A stretch of DNA of 64,000 nt from Caulobacterales bacterium (GTDB taxonomy: Bacteria; Pseudomonadota; Alphaproteobacteria; Caulobacterales; Parvularculaceae), in assembly GCA_020638525.1 (NCBI GenBank), contig JACKIL010000005.1:1-64000 (forward strand), written 5' to 3'. The translations under genes and the position numbers were made by a program. The notes under the pieces were generated by a model that was not told the DNA's origin, ran no database searches, and was given only the letters and a program-made list of their open reading frames with translations. Positions 9,372-18,693 of this stretch are shown here, piece after piece. Position 1 is the first letter of the stretch, and every line of letters begins with the position of its first letter.

Positions 9372-10700
9372 CTATTCTTCGCCGCGATAAGCGAAAGGCA
9401 GGTCGCCTTTCGAAAGATCTTTATAGCGATCGCGCAGCTTGGTCTGACGATTTTCCATAGACATGGCCCGCCCGTCAATAAAGACCGCGACCGGCCGCGT
9501 CGTAACCTCAAGCGGGTCGCCGTCCCAAACCACGATGTCGCCCGCCTTGCCGATCTCAACCGAGCCAAGCTTGGCGTCGACGCCGAACATCTTCGCCGGA
9601 TTGATCGTCAACGCTGCAATCGCCGCGTCATAGGGAAGACCGTGTGCAACAGCGTTCCCGGCATATTGCGGCAAGAGCCGCATATTGTGGGGCGTACCGC
9701 CATCGTTGAAGAAAGCGATCGTGACGCCCGCGGCCTGAAGGCGCGCAGCATTCGCCATCGTCGAGCCAAGGTCTTCAAACTGCGTCGGCAAGTTCTGCAT
9801 GGCATCGAGAATGACAGGGATATTCGCCGCCGCGAGCTCACGCGCGACGCGCCATGCTTCCGATCCGCCAAGAATGATGACGTTTAGCGAATAGTCCGAC
9901 TTCAAACGAATGACGTTGCGAATGTCAGCGGCGCTGTTCGCGGAAATGATCAATGGCTCGCGACCAGCGACGACGGGCCCGAGCGCTTCTAGGTCGCTGA
10001 TGAAGAAACGGTCTTCACGTTTGCGGAGCAAATAGTCGCGCGGATTGGCGGCGTAGGAGGCCGCTTCGCTCAGATACTCGCGCAACATCGCCCAGGCGCC
10101 CATGCGCGTATCGCCTGAACGCGCCGCGCCGGAATAACCAGCCATTGCAAGCTGAGCCGCATTCGCCTTCGTCACCGAAGCGACGCGGCCAGACAGATCG
10201 ATCACCGCCGCTTTGCCTGCGAAGAGCTTGTCGCCTGCTTGCGGAGAAATCAGCGCACGCGTGATGCCGCCCGCTCGCTCGACCGCGATCACCGAAGAGG
10301 TTGGATTGTAAGCGTCAAGCGAATCGAGGGCGGCGCTAAGCGGAAAGCCCGGATCGGGTGAAGCGTCATTCGCTTCCCGGTCGAGACTGATCTCTTCAAT
10401 ACCGAGCTGCGAGAAAGGCGCGATAAAACCAGCCGTGATCGTGCGGCCTGCAGCATCAATGACGTTTGCGCCTTCGGGCGCAGCGAGGTCAACGCCGACG
10501 CCGGCGATGACGCCGTCGCGCAAGAGCACGTCGCCATTCTCGATGACGCCTTGCGGCCCGCTCGTAATGAGGCGCGCATTCTGAATGAGGATCGTTTGAG
10601 AGGCAGCGGACTGAGCCAGCGCAGCCGCCGAGGAAAGAGCGCCAATGGCGAGCGCCGCGCCAGCGAGGAGAAACTTCTTCATTGTCGATGCCCCGTTCAT
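9372..10700 (-). CDS. Exported amidohydrolase-like protein lacking metal ligands
   Basis: The protein has 442 residues, with a clear Sec signal peptide (MKKFLLAGAALAIGALSSAAALA after a 6-residue lead). The composite amidohydrolase fold is recognisable: the N-terminal beta sandwich ends in GRTITAGFIAPFSQLG, and the C-terminal block is LTINPAKMFGVDAKLGSVEIGKAGDIVVWDGDPLE. The family's HxH after strand 1 (normally PGFIDxHxH) is replaced by APFS, and no His is seen at the other ligand positions, where FFNDGG and ILGGSEAW stand instead. It is probably catalytically dead or altered. Its ATG overlaps the stop of the upstream paralogue by four bases (ATGA), so the two are translationally coupled and may form a heteromer. 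The start could also be the ATG at 10682. Confidence 0.85.
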   Translation of the reverse strand: MNGASTMKKFLLAGAALAIGALSSAAALAQSAASQTILIQNARLITSGPQGVIENGDVLLRDGVIAGVGVDLAAPEGANVIDAAGRTITAGFIAPFSQLGIEEISLDREANDASPDPGFPLSAALDSLDAYNPTSSVIAVERAGGITRALISPQAGDKLFAGKAAVIDLSGRVASVTKANAAQLAMAGYSGAARSGDTRMGAWAMLREYLSEAASYAANPRDYLLRKREDRFFISDLEALGPVVAGREPLIISANSAADIRNVIRLKSDYSLNVIILGGSEAWRVARELAAANIPVILDAMQNLPTQFEDLGSTMANAARLQAAGVTIAFFNDGGTPHNMRLLPQYAGNAVAHGLPYDAAIAALTINPAKMFGVDAKLGSVEIGKAGDIVVWDGDPLEVTTRPVAVFIDGRAMSMENRQTKLRDRYKDLSKGDLPFAYRGEE

Positions 10701-12244
10701 TGGCCTGCTCCGCCCGTGAAGCCATTACCAGGCTGACCAATTTCAAAGTCAGTCCGCGGCGAACGCTTCGGATCATCGCGATCAAACATCAGCGCGCCGT
10801 CGATATAAACTTTCTCCGCGAGCGCGTAGACCGAAAATGGCGTGCGATTCCAAATGACGACATCGGCCATCTTGCCGGGCTCGAGAGAGCCCGTCTTATC
10901 GGCAATGCCCATTGCTTTCGCCGGATTCGAGGTCAGCCATTCAATGGCATGCTCTTCCGTCGCTTTGTGACCAATATGCGCGCCGTCAGCCATCGCTTTG
11001 GCGGCTTCCTGATTGAGACGTTGAATGCCGACTTCGCTGTCGGAGTGAACGATCGCGCAGCTGTTCGGTTGAGCATCGACAAGCGAGATATTCTCGCGAA
11101 CGCCATCATAAGCTTCGAGTTTGAAGCCCCACCAGTCCGCCCACATCGCCGCGCAGACATTGTTCTTCGCGAGATAGTCAGCGATTTTGTAGGCTTCGAC
11201 AGCGTGGTGGAACGTCGCGACCTTGTAGCCGAACTCCTTCGCCATATCGAGAACCTGCACCATCTCGTCTGCGCGATAGCAGTGCATGTTGACGATGATG
11301 TCGCCGTTCAACGCGCCAGCGAGTGTTTCGAGCTTCAGGTCACGCGTCGGCGGCTCGGGCGGCTTCTTCTCTTCATCGCCCTTCTTGTCGCTGTCATTCT
11401 TCTCGTCAGCGTAAAATTTTTCGGCGTCCGCCCAGTAGTCTTCCCACTTCTTCTTGTAGGCGGCCGCTTCAATCCACGCCGCGCGATAACCCGAGAAATT
11501 CGCCATACGCGTCGAGGGGCCACCGGTCAGGCCATAAACCCTCTTCGGGTTTTCGCCGCAGGCCATTTTGAGGCCGTAAGGCGCGCCCGGGAATTTCATT
11601 CCCTGCACCGTACGCGACGGAACGTTCTTCAGAATGACCGAGCGGCCGCCAAAGAGATTGGCGGAACCAGGAAGGATTTGCAGAGACGTGATGCCGCCCG
11701 CGAGCGCGCGCGTAAAGCCCGCATCTTGCGGCCACACGGAGTGTTCCGCCCAAACTTGCGCCGTATTCGGACTAACGGCTTCGTTGCCGTCTGAAGTCGA
11801 CTCCGTCGAGGGCGACGGGTAGACGCCAAGATGCGAATGGATGTCGATAATGCCGGGCGTAACGTATTTGCCTTTGGCGTCGATTTGCGTCGCCCCTTCG
11901 GGCGCGCTCACCGACGCTGCGGGGCCGACTGCCGAGATTTTGCCGTCAACGATGAGCACGGCGCCATTTTCAATGCGCTCGCCCGTGCCGGTGAGAACGG
12001 TCGCGCCCGTTATCAGCGTCGCCTTTGACGGATAAGGCTCATAGGTCGATGGGAATGGGTCTTTCGGGGGGCGGACGATAAGATCGGCCGGTTTGGCCGG
12101 CTCCTCCGCCGCGGCGACCTCGACGGCGCTTGTCTCCGCCCCAGGGGCCGCGTCCGTCCCATGATCGGCGCTTTCAGCGCCCTTTTTTCCACAGGCAGCC
12201 AGCATAGCGATGGCCGCAACGGCCATGAACGCCTGTTTCTTCAT
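10697..12244 (-). CDS. Amidohydrolase family lipoprotein
   Basis: The likely start is the ATG at 12244, giving 515 residues with a lipoprotein signal (MKKQAFMAVAAIAMLAAC). A 19-codon upstream extension lacks sense. After an acidic linker comes the imidazolonepropionase-like amidohydrolase domain: VTPGIIDIHSHLG supplies the HxH metal ligands. NMHCYRADE, TFHHAVEAYK and IVHSDSEVG supply the remaining His/Asp ligands. NPAKAMGIADKTGSLEPGKMADVVIWN closes the beta sandwich. It is probably outer-membrane or periplasmic and hydrolyses a cyclic amide or peptide bond; the substrate is unknown. It is the intact partner of the downstream overlapping gene. Confidence 0.9.
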   Translation of the reverse strand: MKKQAFMAVAAIAMLAACGKKGAESADHGTDAAPGAETSAVEVAAAEEPAKPADLIVRPPKDPFPSTYEPYPSKATLITGATVLTGTGERIENGAVLIVDGKISAVGPAASVSAPEGATQIDAKGKYVTPGIIDIHSHLGVYPSPSTESTSDGNEAVSPNTAQVWAEHSVWPQDAGFTRALAGGITSLQILPGSANLFGGRSVILKNVPSRTVQGMKFPGAPYGLKMACGENPKRVYGLTGGPSTRMANFSGYRAAWIEAAAYKKKWEDYWADAEKFYADEKNDSDKKGDEEKKPPEPPTRDLKLETLAGALNGDIIVNMHCYRADEMVQVLDMAKEFGYKVATFHHAVEAYKIADYLAKNNVCAAMWADWWGFKLEAYDGVRENISLVDAQPNSCAIVHSDSEVGIQRLNQEAAKAMADGAHIGHKATEEHAIEWLTSNPAKAMGIADKTGSLEPGKMADVVIWNRTPFSVYALAEKVYIDGALMFDRDDPKRSPRTDFEIGQPGNGFTGGAGQ

Positions 12245-12395
12245 CTTGAATGCCCCGCTGTATTGAGCCCAGCCAACTTGTCGCGGCGCTCGCCGCTTCA
12301 TAAAACTGACCGCAACCTAGAGCATTTTCCCGACAGGGGAAGCATTTCCGGCACCCCATAGCGCATCTCATGCGCCGAAACGAAGGGTATAGACG

Positions 12396-14129
12396 ATGAA
12401 CGGAATTTCCCGGCGCACGATCCTGACGACTGGTCTTCTGGGCGGCGCAGCCGCCTCCTGCACCAGAAAACCTGAAATGACGCCGCTGACCTCACCGTCT
12501 GAGGCGGCGGGCGGCATCTTCGCCCATGGCGTTGCAAGCGGCGATCCGGCAAGGGACAGCGTCGTACTGTGGACGCGCGTGACGACTGATGCGACGGAGC
12601 CTTTCCCTGTCGTCTGGGAAATGGCCGCCGACAAAGACTTCACCGATGCGCGCGGCAAAGGAGAAGCGATCGCAAGCGCCGCATCCGACTGGACTGTAAA
12701 GGCGGTCGCTTACGATCTTTCGCCGGGTGAGACCTATTACTACCGTTTCCGCGTCGGCGACGCTTATTCGCCGACGGGGCGTACACGCACCCTGCCGACC
12801 GGCCCGATCGACAAAGCGCGCTTCGCCATCATCTCCTGCTCGAATTTCCCGTTCGGCTTCTTCAATGTCTACGACCTGATCTCGCGCCAGGAAGGCATTG
12901 AGGCGATCGTCCATCTCGGAGATTACATCTACGAATATGGCGGCGACGGTTACGGCGGCGAGATGGGTGCAAAGCTCGGACGGCCGCATGATCCGGCGCA
13001 TGAGTGCGTGACGCTCGACGATTATCGCCGTCGCCATGCGCAATACAAAGCGGACGCAGCGAGCCAGGCCGCGCACGCAGCCCATCCGCTCATCGCAATC
13101 TGGGACGATCACGAGACATCAAACAATTCCTGGAAAGACGGCGCTGAGAACCATGATCCCGCAAGCGAAGGCGATTGGCAGACACGCAAGCGCGCAGCAT
13201 TGCAGGCATATTATGAATGGCTTCCTATCCGTGAACCCGAACCCGGCCGAGCGCGCGAAGCCATATTCCGCGCCTTCTCCTATGGCGATCTTCTGACGCT
13301 TACAGCGCTTGAAACGCGGCTCATGGCGCGCGCTCAACAGTTCGAATATTCAGATGTCGTACCGACATTGAAGACGCCCGAAGATATTGAGCGCTTCCGC
13401 AACGACATTCTGTGGGACCCGTCACGTGAGATGATGGGCGCGGCGCAATCGGAATTTGTCGCCAAGACGCTGAAAGACTCAGTCGCATCCGGTCAGCCAT
13501 GGCAGCTAATCGCCAATCAGGTGATCATGGCGGAAGTCATCGCGCCCGACCTGCGTCCGCATGTGACGGAAGAAGATATCGTCGAGCTTGAAAAGCAGTG
13601 GTCGTCCGCACGCGCCTTCGTTCAATCGTCAGGCCTCGGACTGCCGACGAATTTCGATGCGTGGGACGGTTACCCTGCCGCGCGTGAGCGTTTTTACGAC
13701 ATCGTCGAAGAAGCAGGCTCCAACGGCCTCGTCGTCGTTACGGGCGACACGCACACATGGTGGGCTAACGACCTTGAGAAGCGCGACGGCTCGCCCGTCG
13801 GCGTCGAACTCGGCACGCATTCCGTGACGTCGCCCTCGCCTTACCGGAAATCATTCCTTGGCGGCAAAGGCGCGGAATACGCTCTGCTGACCAACAAGGA
13901 AAACAAGTCTGTCCGCTATCTTTCGGGCGAAGATCACGGCTTCATCGACCTCGAATTCCGCCGCGATGGCGCGCATGCGAAGTTCATGGCGGTCGATACG
14001 ATTGAGAGCCCGTCTTACAACGCTTTCGAAAAGGCCGCCTTCTCGATCAAGCGAGGCGACGGCCATTCGAAATTCTCTGGCGTGAAGGATGTCTCCCTCA
14101 AGGAGACGGTGCTCTTCTACAAGAGCTAG
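12396..14129 (+). CDS. Alkaline phosphatase D family protein (Tat-exported)
   Basis: The protein has 577 residues. The N-terminus MNGISRRTILTTGLLGGAAASC carries a twin-arginine SRRTIL motif and a possible lipobox ending at Cys22. An Fn3-like PhoD N-terminal domain is followed by the calcineurin-like metallophosphoesterase domain. Metal-binding blocks are VHLGDYIYEYG, WDDHETSNNSWKDGA and VVTGDTHTWWANDL. PhoD enzymes are Ca/Fe-dependent phosphodiesterases and phosphomonoesterases that release phosphate from organic esters outside the cytoplasm. It stands alone, divergent from the amidohydrolase pair and convergent with the SYLF gene. No Pho box was recognised upstream. Confidence 0.9.
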   Translation: MNGISRRTILTTGLLGGAAASCTRKPEMTPLTSPSEAAGGIFAHGVASGDPARDSVVLWTRVTTDATEPFPVVWEMAADKDFTDARGKGEAIASAASDWTVKAVAYDLSPGETYYYRFRVGDAYSPTGRTRTLPTGPIDKARFAIISCSNFPFGFFNVYDLISRQEGIEAIVHLGDYIYEYGGDGYGGEMGAKLGRPHDPAHECVTLDDYRRRHAQYKADAASQAAHAAHPLIAIWDDHETSNNSWKDGAENHDPASEGDWQTRKRAALQAYYEWLPIREPEPGRAREAIFRAFSYGDLLTLTALETRLMARAQQFEYSDVVPTLKTPEDIERFRNDILWDPSREMMGAAQSEFVAKTLKDSVASGQPWQLIANQVIMAEVIAPDLRPHVTEEDIVELEKQWSSARAFVQSSGLGLPTNFDAWDGYPAARERFYDIVEEAGSNGLVVVTGDTHTWWANDLEKRDGSPVGVELGTHSVTSPSPYRKSFLGGKGAEYALLTNKENKSVRYLSGEDHGFIDLEFRRDGAHAKFMAVDTIESPSYNAFEKAAFSIKRGDGHSKFSGVKDVSLKETVLFYKS

Positions 14130-14139
14130 ACGCCAATAC

Positions 14140-14157
14140 CGCGAGAAGCGTCTCGCG
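14140..14157. terminator. Hairpin between convergent genes
   Basis: A perfect 7-bp stem CGCGAGA/TCTCGCG with loop AGCG lies between the stops of the PhoD-like and SYLF genes. It has no clear T-run on either side, so it is only a possible bidirectional transcription stop. Confidence 0.35.
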
Positions 14158-14159
14158 CG

Positions 14160-14714
14160 TCAGTCATTATGGATGCGCGAGATCTTCGAGCCTTCGAGCG
14201 AAAGATTATACATCAGGCCCTTATTGTCGAAGATGAACGCGACGATCGGCTGGTTGAGTTGCGTCGTGTCGATCGCACCGCCTGCGCCAATCGTGACGAC
14301 AGCGACGGATGCGTCGACGCCGATTTCCCATCCCTGGCTCGACCGGAACTTCTGGAGCGCCCCCTCGTCAAGAAAGACGATAATCTGCCGGCGCGCCTGC
14401 GCGCCGAGCTGGAAGCCAATGGACGCTGCGGCGGTTGAATAATAGGCGGCCGTCCTGCCGCCAATGCGCAGCGCGCCTTCGCCATATTCGCCGCCAATGC
14501 CGATGCCCGCCTTTTTCACCGAAGGAAACACAAGCACGCCATGCGCACGCGCGAGCACTTCATTCGCGCCGCCAATATCGCTCCGGAACTCGGCCAGCGC
14601 TTTATCGACCCGAGAGTCGATCTTCTCTTTCGAGGCGGCTGACGCGCTCCCGGCGACAGCAAAGAAGACGGCGACAAGAGCGGCGAAAGAACGAAGGATG
14701 GCGGCGTTGGTCAT
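14160..14714 (-). CDS. SYLF-domain (Ysc84-like) lipid-binding protein
   Basis: The protein has 184 residues with a Sec signal peptide ending near ASA (residues 1-27). The rest is one SYLF domain: VLARAHGVLVFPSVKKAGIGIGGEYGEG, then ASIGFQLGAQARRQIIVFL and GAGGAIDTTQ. SYLF domains bind phosphoinositides in eukaryotes. The bacterial secreted versions have no settled role, though envelope lipid binding is the usual suggestion. It is a monocistronic gene with a conventional length. Confidence 0.9.
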   Translation of the reverse strand: MTNAAILRSFAALVAVFFAVAGSASAASKEKIDSRVDKALAEFRSDIGGANEVLARAHGVLVFPSVKKAGIGIGGEYGEGALRIGGRTAAYYSTAAASIGFQLGAQARRQIIVFLDEGALQKFRSSQGWEIGVDASVAVVTIGAGGAIDTTQLNQPIVAFIFDNKGLMYNLSLEGSKISRIHND

Positions 14715-14823
14715 GGATCGTCTCCCTAAGATTCGACCGGCAGGAAGATATGTGCGTGAGTTTGAAAAGAGTGTCGATATAGTCCGGCGAAATTGAGGCG
14801 ATCAGGCCTTCCGTTAACGGAAT

Positions 14824-15504
14824 TTAAGCCTTCCGCGCCGCGGCAAGCGCCGCCTGGAAATCAGCCAGCCGAGCTCCATATCGCTCCGCCATCGCCGCGC
14901 GCACGCCAGCAGGCACCTTGTCTGGCGAGCCTGAATTGAAGGGCGGCGCGGGGTCATATTCAAGGCTGAGCTGGATCGTCTGAGCAACGCCTTCGCCCGC
15001 AATCTCCGCCGCAACGGTCAGGGCGAAATCGATCCCCGCCGTCACGCCGCCGCCAGTAAAGACATTGCCGTCACGGACGACGCGCTCCTTCACTGGCGAT
15101 GCGCCAACACGGGCCAGTTCGTCATGATACGCCCAATGCGTCGTCGCGCGCTTGCCCTCGAGCAGTCCCGCCGCGCCAAGAATGAAAGCGCCTGTGCAAA
15201 CCGATGTCACATATTTCGCGCGCGCGCCTTCTCGGCGTACGAAGGCCATGAGCGCTTCGTCCTGCATGGCCTGATCGACGCCGAAGCCGCCGGGAATACA
15301 AAGGAGATCGACCGGCGGACAGTTATCGAACGTCGTCGTGGGCGGAATCCTGAGCGCCGCATCGCTTGGCACGAGGTCGAGCGTCTTCGCGACGAGGTGA
15401 ACCTCAGCGCCCGGAAGACGAGAAAGAACCTGAAGCGGCCCGGTGAAATCGAGCTGCGTCAGGTTCGGAAAGAGCACAAAGGCGATGACGAACTTGTCAG
15501 CCAT
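14824..15504 (-). CDS. DJ-1/PfpI family protein, isonitrile hydratase-like
   Basis: The 226-residue protein has the class I glutamine-amidotransferase-like fold of the DJ-1/PfpI family. The nucleophile elbow is SVCTGAFILGAAGLLEGKRATTHW (Cys near residue 103), with DLLCIPGGFGVD upstream. This subgroup resembles isocyanide hydratase (InhA). Proof of that activity is lacking, and a general cysteine hydrolase or glyoxalase-type role is possible. It is cytoplasmic. Its ATG shares one base with the thiolase stop, so it may be the last gene of the acyl-CoA cluster. Confidence 0.88.
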   Translation of the reverse strand: MADKFVIAFVLFPNLTQLDFTGPLQVLSRLPGAEVHLVAKTLDLVPSDAALRIPPTTTFDNCPPVDLLCIPGGFGVDQAMQDEALMAFVRREGARAKYVTSVCTGAFILGAAGLLEGKRATTHWAYHDELARVGASPVKERVVRDGNVFTGGGVTAGIDFALTVAAEIAGEGVAQTIQLSLEYDPAPPFNSGSPDKVPAGVRAAMAERYGARLADFQAALAAARKA

Positions 15505-16700
15505 TACGCGACTTCAAAGAGGCCCGCCGCGCCCATGCCGCCGCCGACGCACATGGTGCAGACGACATATTTAACGCCGCGCCGTTTGCCCTCGATGAGG
15601 GCGTGACCGACCATGCGCGCGCCCGACATGCCGTAGGGGTGGCCAACAGAGATCGCGCCGCCATTGACGTTGAGGAGGTCGTTCGGAATGCCGAGCTTGT
15701 CGCGGCAATAGAGCACCTGCACGGCGAACGCCTCATTCAGCTCCCACAGGCCGATGTCATCCATCTTGAGGCCGTTCTTTTCGAGAAGCTTCGGCACGGC
15801 GAAGACAGGCCCAATGCCCATTTCATCAGGGTGCGTGCCGGCGACCGCCATGCCGCGATAAACGCCGAGCGGCGTAAGCCCGCGGCGTGAGGCTTCCTTC
15901 GCTTCCATGACGACGGCGGCTGAAGCGCCGTCCGAGAGCTGCGAAGCATTGCCCGCTGTGATGTATTTGCCTTCGCCCACTTTCTGGCCGCCTTTGAAGA
16001 CAGGCTTCAGACCTTTCAGACCTTCAAGCGTTGTCTCCGGCCGGTTGCCCTCGTCCTTGTCGAGCGTGACATCGACATCCGACGTATGACCGGACGCCTT
16101 GTCGACGAATTTCATCACCGCGCTCATCGGGACGATTTCATCGTTGAACTTGCCCGCCTGCTGCGCAGCGTGCGTGCGCTGCTGCGACTGAAGCGAAAAT
16201 TCGTCCTGCGCATCACGGCTGATCTTGTAGCGCTCAGCGACAATCTCCGCCGTTTCGATCATCGTCATATAGGTCGCGGGGAGGTGCTCAAGGAGCCACG
16301 GATCGGGACGCACGAACATATCGCCGGTCTGGTTCGTCGAAATCGATTCAACGCCTGCGCCGATCGCGACCGCCATATTATCGGAAATGACCTGCTTGGC
16401 CGCTGTCGCAATCGCCATCATGCCCGACGCGCACTGACGATCGAGCGACATGCCCGCCACGCTGTGCGGAAGGCCGGCGCGAAGAAGCGACGTGCGCGCG
16501 ACGTTCTGGAACGCCGTTCCTTGCTGCAAGGCGCAGCCCATAACGACATCCTCGATCTCAGCGAGATCGATCTTCGCACGCTCGGCGGCGTGTTTGATCG
16601 CGTGGGCGCCAAGGGTCGGCGCGGTCGTCGCGTTGAAGGCGCCGCGATAAGCTTTGCCGATTGGCGTTCTGGCGGTCGATACGATTACGGCTTCACGCAT
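15504..16700 (-). CDS. Acetyl-CoA C-acyltransferase (thiolase)
   Basis: The 398-residue protein is a degradative thiolase. The acyl-accepting Cys lies in DRQCASGMMAIATAAK near residue 89. The catalytic His is in VNGGAISVGHPYGMSGAR and the second Cys in CTMCVGGGMGAAGLFE. ELNEAFAVQ is also conserved. It cleaves 3-ketoacyl-CoA with CoA to acetyl-CoA and a shortened acyl-CoA. It lies 12 bp after the SDR gene and should act as the last step of the beta-oxidation set encoded at 15.5-23.3 kb. Confidence 0.95.
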   Translation of the reverse strand: MREAVIVSTARTPIGKAYRGAFNATTAPTLGAHAIKHAAERAKIDLAEIEDVVMGCALQQGTAFQNVARTSLLRAGLPHSVAGMSLDRQCASGMMAIATAAKQVISDNMAVAIGAGVESISTNQTGDMFVRPDPWLLEHLPATYMTMIETAEIVAERYKISRDAQDEFSLQSQQRTHAAQQAGKFNDEIVPMSAVMKFVDKASGHTSDVDVTLDKDEGNRPETTLEGLKGLKPVFKGGQKVGEGKYITAGNASQLSDGASAAVVMEAKEASRRGLTPLGVYRGMAVAGTHPDEMGIGPVFAVPKLLEKNGLKMDDIGLWELNEAFAVQVLYCRDKLGIPNDLLNVNGGAISVGHPYGMSGARMVGHALIEGKRRGVKYVVCTMCVGGGMGAAGLFEVA

Positions 16701-16712
16701 TGCGTCTGCTCC

Positions 16713-17630
16713 TTATTTCTTTGCGGCGAAGGCTTGCGCCTTGGCGATGAAGTTCATGTTCGGGCCGCTGCTGTTGTCATAATAGTGGATGCCTGCGACG
16801 TCTGAGATCTTCTCCCAATTCGCCGCGATGTCTTCAGGCGTCTGCTTTTCCGGCGGAAGGTAGACGCCATCAGTCTCGGAAACATAGGCGCGCGCATAGC
16901 CGCCTGCGGCGCAGGAAACGATGGCGCGCGAGGGCGCATCCTCGCTGACGAGATACAGGCACGCCGCCGTGATCGCCTCAGGCGTCATTTGCTCGAGAAT
17001 CGCCGGCGGAATGCCGAGGTCTTCCGTCATACGCGTCTTGGCCGACGGCGAAAGCAGGTTGATGCGGATGTCGTATTTGGCGCCTTCAAGGTGCAGCGCA
17101 TTCATGAAGCCGATCATACCGGCTTTCGCCGCGCCGTAATTAGCTTGCCCGAAAATACCATAGAGGCCCGAAGGCGACGACGTGCAGACAATGCGGCCAT
17201 AATTCTGCTGGCGCATAATTTCCCAGACGGCCTTCGTGCAGGTCGCCGTGCCGTTGAGATGAACGTCAATGACCAAGCGGAAATCTTCCATCTCCATCTT
17301 CACGAAAGTTTTGTCGCGAAGGATGCCGGCGTTATTCACCAGAATGTCGACACGGCCCCACTTTTTCATGGCCACATCAACCATGGCGACGACTTCATCC
17401 GTCTTCGTTACATTGGCGCCGTCGGCGATCGCCTCACCGCCCGCATTGACGATCTCCTTGACGACGGTTTCAGCCGCCGAGAGCGAAGATCCAGTGCCAT
17501 CGCGCGCGCCGCCGAGATCATTGACGACGACTTTTGCGCCCCGCGCGGCGAGAGCAAGCGCGTGAGAGCGACCGAGCCCGCCACCCGCGCCGGTTACGAT
17601 TGCAACTTTTCCATTGAAGCTGATAGCCAC
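16713..17630 (-). CDS. SDR oxidoreductase, (3R)-hydroxyacyl-CoA dehydrogenase-like (MFE-2 type)
   Basis: The start chosen is GTG at 17630, which follows an AGAGGGA Shine-Dalgarno sequence and lies just after the OsmC stop; a TTG at 17645 is less likely. The 305-residue protein has the NAD(P)-binding TGAGGGLGRSHALALA, then NNAG, and the catalytic Ser with YGAAK (Tyr and Lys). VVVNDLGGARDGTGSS is typical of the dehydrogenase domain of peroxisomal multifunctional enzyme type 2. It probably oxidises a 3-hydroxyacyl-CoA. Together with the MaoC hydratase it suggests an R-specific beta-oxidation branch. Confidence 0.9.
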   Translation of the reverse strand: MAISFNGKVAIVTGAGGGLGRSHALALAARGAKVVVNDLGGARDGTGSSLSAAETVVKEIVNAGGEAIADGANVTKTDEVVAMVDVAMKKWGRVDILVNNAGILRDKTFVKMEMEDFRLVIDVHLNGTATCTKAVWEIMRQQNYGRIVCTSSPSGLYGIFGQANYGAAKAGMIGFMNALHLEGAKYDIRINLLSPSAKTRMTEDLGIPPAILEQMTPEAITAACLYLVSEDAPSRAIVSCAAGGYARAYVSETDGVYLPPEKQTPEDIAANWEKISDVAGIHYYDNSSGPNMNFIAKAQAFAAKK

Positions 17631-17641
17631 GCCAGTCCCTC

Positions 17642-18094
17642 TCAATGTTCGAAATTGACAATAATTTCGGTCTTCACAGAATTCGCTATGAAGCAGTGCT
17701 CATGCGAATCGTGATGCATTTTCTCGAGCGCCGCAGCATCAACCAAAACGCCCGGTGCGAAAGTAATTTTCGGATGAAGGTCGACGCGCGTTACGGCGAT
17801 GCGTCCTTCCGCATTCTTCTCCATGCGGCCAACAGCGCGATCTTCATAAGCATCGACGACAAGGCGCTTCCTTGCGGCGATCGCCAGAAATGTCAGCATG
17901 TGGCAGCTTGAGATTGCGGCGACAAACGCCTCCTCCGGATCGACGCAATCAGGTTCGCCGCGATATTCCGGCGAGGCTGCGGCGGGCACTGTCACGCCGG
18001 CGTCAAACCCCCAGCTATGGCGCCGATTATATTCTTCGTAACCGAACCCTTCGCTCATCCGCTTCCAGACTATGTTCGCGACATGCTCTGACAC
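17642..18094 (-). CDS. OsmC family peroxiredoxin-like protein
   Basis: The 150-residue OsmC/Ohr-fold protein has the peroxidatic Cys in AAISSCHMLTFLAIAARKR and a second Cys in HHDSHEHCFIANSVKTEI. EYRGEPDCVDPEEAF is also conserved in the family. OsmC proteins reduce organic or fatty-acid hydroperoxides with thiol partners in the cytoplasm. It lies directly upstream of the SDR gene, whose Shine-Dalgarno sequence overlaps its stop, so it belongs to the lipid-degradation operon. It may remove peroxidised acyl chains there, which is inference. Confidence 0.9.
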   Translation of the reverse strand: MSEHVANIVWKRMSEGFGYEEYNRRHSWGFDAGVTVPAAASPEYRGEPDCVDPEEAFVAAISSCHMLTFLAIAARKRLVVDAYEDRAVGRMEKNAEGRIAVTRVDLHPKITFAPGVLVDAAALEKMHHDSHEHCFIANSVKTEIIVNFEH

Positions 18095-18121
18095 TTGACG
18101 CCTCTTGATGCCTGACCGTTG

Positions 18122-18658
18122 CTATTCTTTCTCGTACGCCCACTGATATTCTTCTACCTTGCGACGGGCTGCGCTCCAATCCGGCTTCAGCTCGCACGCA
18201 GCCTTGAAATCCGCCGCAGCATCACGAAGCCGGCGCTGCTCTTCCTTGCACGCGCCGCGCTGATAATAACTCTCGGCGAGACGTCGCGCGCCGAGTTCTA
18301 TCGCGCTCGTAAAAGCCTGTTCGGCTTCCTCAAAGCGCTCCAAATGAAAGAGTACAAATCCTCTGTAATAGTGAGCGTCGCCGTTCTGCGGCGCTTCTTC
18401 GATCGCTGCGTCGCAGGCTGCGAGCGCGTTTTCGAGGTCCTCGCCTGACGCCGCGCCTTCGCTGCAGATCACAAGATTGGACTTCTTGATCTCAATGGCG
18501 ATGGTCTTTTTGAATTCCTGTTCGACGGGAGCATCGGCCTTATCGCTCATCCGATCGCGAGATGAGGGATATTGCGGCACATCGAGAGACTGCGCCGCGG
18601 ATTGGCCCGAGACGATCAACAGGCTTGAAGCCCCAAAAATCGATGCTCTCTTCAGCAT
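18122..18658 (-). CDS. Exported tetratricopeptide-repeat protein
   Basis: The protein has 178 residues and an N-terminal signal peptide (MLKRASIFGASSLLIVSGQSAAQS). After a linker, the region from about residue 72 contains two to three TPR units: ALAACDAAIEEAPQNGDAHYYRG, then HLERFEEAEQAFTSAIELG, then LRDAAADFKAACELKPDW. TPRs mediate protein-protein contacts, and the partner is unknown. It is embedded between the MaoC and OsmC genes of the acyl-CoA cluster on the same strand, so it is probably co-transcribed. Confidence 0.85.
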   Translation of the reverse strand: MLKRASIFGASSLLIVSGQSAAQSLDVPQYPSSRDRMSDKADAPVEQEFKKTIAIEIKKSNLVICSEGAASGEDLENALAACDAAIEEAPQNGDAHYYRGFVLFHLERFEEAEQAFTSAIELGARRLAESYYQRGACKEEQRRLRDAAADFKAACELKPDWSAARRKVEEYQWAYEKE

Positions 18659-18693
18659 GCCTCTCTCATGCGCGCCAGGCGGGCGCTAGCCCA

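Noticed and set aside
14812..14825. Second CtrA box, TTAA-N6-TTAA
   Set aside because: The spacer is six, not seven, and it lies at the end of the DJ-1/PfpI gene.
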